Of a DNA stretch of 16,818 nt, positions 13,698 through 16,818 are shown in pieces. This DNA comes from Thermaerobacter marianensis. GTDB taxonomy: Bacteria; Bacillota; Sulfobacillia; DYIH01; DYIG01. How positions within the stretch are numbered: position 1 is the stretch's first letter; every line of letters begins with the position of its first letter. Made by a program: the position numbers and the translations under genes. Under the pieces are notes generated by a model. That model was not told the origin of the DNA and made no database searches. It saw nothing but the letters and a program-made list of their open reading frames with translations. The stretch covers positions 1 through 16,818 of the forward strand of contig DYIG01000012.1 in NCBI GenBank assembly GCA_020723725.1. The letters run 5' to 3'.

Positions 13698-13737
13698 GGC
13701 CGGGACTTTTTGAGTATATCTTTGGGGGTGGCTGGAC

Positions 13738-14346
13738 ATGAAGTTCAGGGATGAAACAAAGAAGCCTTTCCGGTTGAACCAAGCACACCGCAGGCTGCTG
13801 GTTTTTCTGCTCATCCTCGCGGGGGTTTTCTCCTACCTCGGTTCAAAATGGGATTCTTTCAGTAAGGAGGTGATGGTGAAGCAGAAGCAAACGGCCCCCG
13901 AAGGGGCTATGCTGGTAAGGGGAGAGCAGTCGTCCAGCGTCACGGTTACCACGGGTTCGGCGGAGAAGTCCGAGAAGGGGAACGGTATGCCGGGCGACTT
14001 TTACAGCGCAGCCCGATTGGAGCGGGATCGCATCCGCAGTGAACGCATCCAGACGCTGAAGGATTTGGCTGCCGACCCCAAGGTTACTGACGCGATCCGC
14101 GAGCGCGCGCAGGGGGAGCTCCTGACGGTCAGTGAAAGGCGGCAACGCGAAGCAGAGGCGGAGATGCTTTTAAAGGCCAAGGGTTATGATATGTCGGTGG
14201 TGTTCCTGAACGAGAAAGGGGCAGTTGTTGTCACGGGGTTAGCCCGCATTGAGCCGTCCGACGCGGCCAGGATCAGCGACCTTGTCGCCACGGCAGCGGG
14301 GATCAGCATGTCGGATGTGCTGATTGTGCCATATAAGCGACAATAA
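13738..14346 (+). CDS. spoIIIAH: Stage III sporulation protein AH
   Basis: SpoIIIAH spans the mother cell membrane and binds SpoIIQ from the forespore, joining the two halves of the feeding channel. The 202-residue protein has one membrane helix (about 19-36, RRLLVFLLILAGVFSYLG) and a charged coiled segment rich in R, E and Q (about 90-145, with RERAQGELLTVSERRQREAE). The C-terminal ring-building domain shows MLLKAKGYDMSVVFLNEKG and ISMSDVLIVPYK. The family's variable linker is short here. It is the last gene of the spoIIIA set; 40 bases separate it from spoIIIAG. No SpoIIQ gene is in the window, which is normal. Confidence 0.95.
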   Translation: MKFRDETKKPFRLNQAHRRLLVFLLILAGVFSYLGSKWDSFSKEVMVKQKQTAPEGAMLVRGEQSSSVTVTTGSAEKSEKGNGMPGDFYSAARLERDRIRSERIQTLKDLAADPKVTDAIRERAQGELLTVSERRQREAEAEMLLKAKGYDMSVVFLNEKGAVVVTGLARIEPSDAARISDLVATAAGISMSDVLIVPYKRQ

Positions 14347-14355
14347 ATAATGTAT

Positions 14356-14361
14356 TATAAT
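14356..14361 (+). promoter_or_regulatory. Perfect -10 (TATAAT) before asp23, no clear -35
   Basis: TATAAT lies 33 bases upstream of the asp23 ATG, within an A+T-rich patch after spoIIIAH that also holds the near-palindrome ATAATGTATTAT (14347-14358). No TTGACA-like sequence occurs at 16-18 bases upstream. It may give asp23-amaP-nusB vegetative expression independent of sporulation. Confidence 0.25.
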
Positions 14362-14393
14362 TTACCATAGCAAAGGAGAAGGGAGTGATTGGT

Positions 14394-14795
14394 ATGTCAG
14401 AAGAACAGGTCCCCACTTCTGTTGAAACCCTGGAGTCGGCAGGGGCAGGGATAAAGATCTCCGAAGAGGTTGTTAAGATCATAGCAGGCATAGCCGCCAG
14501 TGAGGTTGACGGTGTTGCCGGCATGAGCGGGGGTCTGGTGGGCGGGATCACCGAAATTCTTGGTCGCAAGAACCTGTCGCGGGGCGTGAAGGTTCAGGTC
14601 GGGGAAAAGGAGGCCGCTCTGGACATATTTGTAATAGTTCAGTACGGCAGGAGCATTCCCACGGTAGCACAGGAGATCCAGGAAAAGGTGCGGCAGGCGG
14701 TGGAGAGTATGACTGGTCTGCGTGTTGTAGAAGTAAATGTTCACGTGCAGGGTGTCTCCTTTGGTCACGCTCATTCAGAAGAGGTAGAATCGTAA
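14394..14795 (+). CDS. asp23: Asp23/Gls24 family envelope stress response protein
   Basis: Asp23-family proteins are abundant cytoplasmic proteins held at the membrane by AmaP and linked to cell envelope stress. The 133-residue protein carries the family core: ISEEVVKIIAGIAASEVDGV, the glycine-rich GMSGGLVGGI, GVKVQVGEKEAALDIFVIVQYG and the end VVEVNVHVQGV. ATG 14394 has GGAG 8 bases upstream. GTG 14385, with AAAGGAG 7 bases upstream, is equally well placed and would add three residues. The neighbours amaP and the DUF2273 gene support the assignment. Asp23 next to nusB is a common Firmicute arrangement (yqhY in Bacillus). Confidence 0.95.
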   Translation: MSEEQVPTSVETLESAGAGIKISEEVVKIIAGIAASEVDGVAGMSGGLVGGITEILGRKNLSRGVKVQVGEKEAALDIFVIVQYGRSIPTVAQEIQEKVRQAVESMTGLRVVEVNVHVQGVSFGHAHSEEVES

Positions 14796-14844
14796 AGCGA
14801 GACCTGTACTGGGCTAGCTGTCTTGCAGCCGGAGGGGGCATTGG

Positions 14845-15384
14845 ATGGGGATTTTTGACAGAATAATCCTTACGCTATACACTATCGCATTGACAGTGAT
14901 CTCTGCGGCCTTTGTGGCTCTGGCTACCGGGTGGCTCATGCCCCTGAATTACATTGAAACAGTTCTCAGTGATATAAACGGCCGGTGGGTTGTCGGACTC
15001 GCCGGCTCGGCCTTTTTTGTGGCCAGCGTACGCCTTCTTTACTTTGCTTTCAGGAGGAGCGGCGGCTCCAGGTCGATAGTTCATCGGTCGGAATTGGGAG
15101 AGGTCAGGGTCTCATTGGAAGCCGTTGAAAACCTGGTGACCCGGGTCGCTGTTCTAAAACCCGGCGTTAAAGACGTCCGGGCCAGTGCCGGTGCAACAAA
15201 CGGAAAGGTGACAGTCAACTTGCGCATTAGGGTTTCTCCCGACACCAGCATCCCCCAGTTAAGCGATGAATTGCAGCGTGAGGTTGCCAGGCAAGTTAGA
15301 AACGTTATCGGCGTAGAGGTTGCCCAGGTGCGTTTACACGTTACCAGCATCACCACAGATAATAAGCGTGGCCGGGTGGAATAG
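14845..15384 (+). CDS. amaP: Alkaline shock response membrane anchor protein AmaP
   Basis: AmaP anchors Asp23 to the membrane. The 179-residue protein has two N-terminal membrane helices (about 8-30 and 48-68) joined by a short loop. A soluble Asp23-like domain follows, with GEVRVSLEAVENLVTRVA, LRIRVSPDTSIPQLSDELQ and VIGVEVAQVRLHV. This layout and the position next to asp23 are characteristic. A GGAGGGGG site lies before ATG 14845. The stop is two bases before the next start, so it is co-translated with the DUF2273 gene. Confidence 0.94.
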   Translation: MGIFDRIILTLYTIALTVISAAFVALATGWLMPLNYIETVLSDINGRWVVGLAGSAFFVASVRLLYFAFRRSGGSRSIVHRSELGEVRVSLEAVENLVTRVAVLKPGVKDVRASAGATNGKVTVNLRIRVSPDTSIPQLSDELQREVARQVRNVIGVEVAQVRLHVTSITTDNKRGRVE

Positions 15385-15386
15385 CT

Positions 15387-15623
15387 ATGAGGTTCTTTGA
15401 ACGCGAGGAGTTTCGGGACTGGTGGTGGCGGCACAGGGGAAAAGCCCTCGGGGCCCTGTTTGGGTTCATGATTGGGCTTCTTTTTTGGGCTGTGGGGCTC
15501 TTTTGGGGTATTTTCATAACGGCCCTTACAATAGCGGGCTACCTGGCTGGCAAGAGATTTGACGACGAAGGCGAAGAGGGTCTGGCGGAGTTAATTAGTC
15601 GCATTCTGGGGGACAGGCGGTGA
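15387..15623 (+). CDS. DUF2273 small membrane protein
   Basis: A 78-residue protein of the DUF2273 family, usually found beside amaP and asp23. A tryptophan-rich amphipathic start (residues 10-16, RDWWWRH) leads into two hydrophobic helices (about 19-38 and 40-55). The second ends at YLAGKRFDDEGEEGLAEL, an acidic tail typical of the family. The function is unknown; by association it probably belongs to the membrane complex that holds Asp23. It starts two bases after amaP. Confidence 0.92.
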   Translation: MRFFEREEFRDWWWRHRGKALGALFGFMIGLLFWAVGLFWGIFITALTIAGYLAGKRFDDEGEEGLAELISRILGDRR

Positions 15624-15633
15624 ATTATAGGGC

Positions 15634-16083
15634 ATGAGCAGGCGTCTTGGCAGGGAACTCGCGATCAAGGTCCTTTATGAATCAGAAATCGGCGGGGGAG
15701 ACCTCGAGGCTTCACTGGATTATCATGCCGATGAAGAGGACGCGCCCGCGGAAAGCCGCAGTTTTGCCGCTGAATTGATAAAAGGTATAACGGCTTGTCT
15801 TGACGAATTAGACAAGTACATAGCTACGTATTCCCGCGACTGGAGGGTGGAGCGTCTCGCGGCTGTGGACAGGAATATCCTCCGTCTGAGCCTGTATGAA
15901 TTGCTTCACAGGCCGGATATACCTGCAAGCGTATCCATCAACGAGGCCGTTGAGTTGGCCAAGCTTTATGGGGACGATGAGTCCAGCCGTTTCATAAATG
16001 GCATTTTAGGACGCGTTGCACGCGAGTTGTCACCGGCAGGAGCGGGGCAAGGGGGCCCCAGGGATAAGCGCGAAAACGATTGA
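15634..16083 (+). CDS. nusB: Transcription antitermination protein NusB
   Basis: NusB binds boxA RNA together with NusE (ribosomal S10) and keeps polymerase going through rRNA operons. The 149-residue all-helical protein shows SRRLGRELAIKVLYESEIG at the start, the middle helix region IATYSRDWRVERLAAVDRNIL, and LYELLHRPDIPASVSINEAVELAK with KLYGDDESSRFINGILG, all strongly conserved. The C-terminal tail after VARELSP is low-complexity (GAGQGG) and overlaps the start of folD. The ribosome site before ATG 15634 is weak (TAGGGC), so it may depend on translation from the preceding gene. Confidence 0.97.
   Translation: MSRRLGRELAIKVLYESEIGGGDLEASLDYHADEEDAPAESRSFAAELIKGITACLDELDKYIATYSRDWRVERLAAVDRNILRLSLYELLHRPDIPASVSINEAVELAKLYGDDESSRFINGILGRVARELSPAGAGQGGPRDKREND
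16049..16055 (+). promoter_or_regulatory. SD positioned for an ATA start of folD
   Basis: AAGGGGG lies 8 bases before ATA (16064-16066), inside the end of nusB. No ATG, GTG or TTG occurs in the folD frame between this site and the conserved IDGK motif. Confidence 0.5.
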
Positions 16084-16818
16084 CGGCAAAAGACTGGCGG
16101 AGCAGGTCCGATTGGGCCTCCGTTCCAGGGTGGAGACCCTTTCCGGGAGGGGTATGGTTCCCGGGCTTACGGTTGTCTTTGTGGGGGACGACCCTGCCTC
16201 TGAGATATACGTTCGCAATAAGGAAAAAGATGCCAGAGGGCTTGGGTTCGACTCACGAACGCTGAGACTCCCCTCCGAAACGACGCAAGAGGAACTCCTG
16301 AGGGTCGTCGAGGGTCTTAACCGGGATGAGAGGGTCCACGGTATTCTTGTTCAGTCACCCTTACCCCGTCACATTGACTTTGAAAAAATAGTTGAGGCAA
16401 TTGACCCCAATAAGGATGTTGACGGGTTCCACCCTTTAAATATGGGCAGGCTGGCCCGAGGGCGGAAAACGATGGCCGCCTGCACCCCCAGGGGCGTCAT
16501 GGAGATGATCCGCAGCACGGGGGTAGACGTCCGTGGCCTGCATGCGGTTGTCGTCGGGCGGTCCACGATAGTTGGCCGGCCCATGAGCCTGCTCCTTCTG
16601 GCGGCGGATGCAACCGTAACCGTCTGCCACAGGTGGACTGACGACTTGGCCAGATTCACACGTCAGGCAGATATTCTGGTTGCCGCTGTGGGTCAGCCTG
16701 GTCTTATTACGGCTGATATGGTCAAACAGGGCGCGATTGTCATCGATGTCGGGATAAACCGTGTTGGCGAGCGCGTTGTCGGGGACGTTGAATTCGAACA
16801 GGTTCGGGGTGTGGCGGG
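16064..16818 (+). CDS. folD: FolD, methylene-THF dehydrogenase/cyclohydrolase, partial at right edge, apparent ATA start
   Basis: FolD interconverts 5,10-methylene-, methenyl- and 10-formyl-tetrahydrofolate. The frame is open to the window end, giving 251 of roughly 285 residues. Motifs in order are AKTIDGKRLAEQ, VGDDPASEIYVRNKEK (Tyr49, catalytic Lys55), GILVQSPLP (Gln97), NKDVDGFHP (Asp120), VVVGRSTIVGRPMSLLL (nucleotide binding), ILVAAVGQPG and IVIDVGINR. Counting from ATA 16064, the catalytic residues fall exactly one position before the Escherichia coli numbering as I remember it (Tyr50, Lys56, Gln98, Asp121), which supports ATA as the start. TTG 16016 is the nearest upstream canonical start; it would add 16 unusual residues and overlap nusB by 68 bases. 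The E. coli ILVQLPLP leucine is serine here. Confidence 0.93.
   Translation, partial: MSAKTIDGKRLAEQVRLGLRSRVETLSGRGMVPGLTVVFVGDDPASEIYVRNKEKDARGLGFDSRTLRLPSETTQEELLRVVEGLNRDERVHGILVQSPLPRHIDFEKIVEAIDPNKDVDGFHPLNMGRLARGRKTMAACTPRGVMEMIRSTGVDVRGLHAVVVGRSTIVGRPMSLLLLAADATVTVCHRWTDDLARFTRQADILVAAVGQPGLITADMVKQGAIVIDVGINRVGERVVGDVEFEQVRGVA

Noticed and set aside
1..16818. CRISPR arrays, insertion sequences, phage or defence genes
   Set aside because: No regularly spaced direct repeats, transposase or integrase motifs, or defence-type genes were seen in either strand.

Overview
The window looks like chromosomal DNA from an endospore-forming Clostridia-type Firmicute of moderately high G+C. Two things support this: a complete spoIIIA sporulation operon (AA to AH) and the Firmicute-typical run asp23 - amaP - DUF2273 - nusB - folD downstream of it. 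The G+C level (one his-region line counted by eye is about 58%), the frequent GTG/TTG starts and the strong GGGGG-type Shine-Dalgarno (SD) sites suggest a Peptococcaceae/Desulfotomaculum-like lineage. That placement is inference.

Layout. (1) 1-600: an unrecognised A+T-rich gene and tRNA-Pro(CGG), both on the minus strand, with a near-perfect vegetative promoter before the tRNA. (2) 763-8245, plus strand: a small membrane-anchored PepSY-like protein, a YerC/TrpR-family regulator, then a compact histidine operon hisZ-hisG-hisD-hisB-hisH-hisA-hisF-hisIE. Most his genes overlap by 1-4 bases (TAATG, TGATG, TTGA, GTGA), so translation is probably coupled. hisC and the histidinol-phosphate phosphatase are absent here. 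(3) 8262-9006, minus strand: yjbQ followed by a small TFIIB-type zinc-ribbon protein. (4) 9126-14346: spoIIIAA-AH, encoding the forespore-mother cell channel (SpoIIIA-SpoIIQ) and its ATPase. (5) 14394-16818: asp23, amaP, a DUF2273 membrane protein, nusB, and folD running off the right edge.

The most notable observations are departures from the expected gene structures. hisG is broken into two pieces at a TGATG junction, and about 10 bases encoding the family's conserved VGKD-type segment are missing. The homology- and SD-supported starts of the YerC regulator and of folD are ACG and ATA instead of ATG. These could be real (a split enzyme and rare start codons) or sequence errors; read-level checking would decide. 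A pair of inverted repeats with six-base spacers between yerC and hisZ is a candidate operator for the adjacent TrpR-family regulator. I found no CRISPR array, insertion sequence, phage gene or clearly new multi-gene system.
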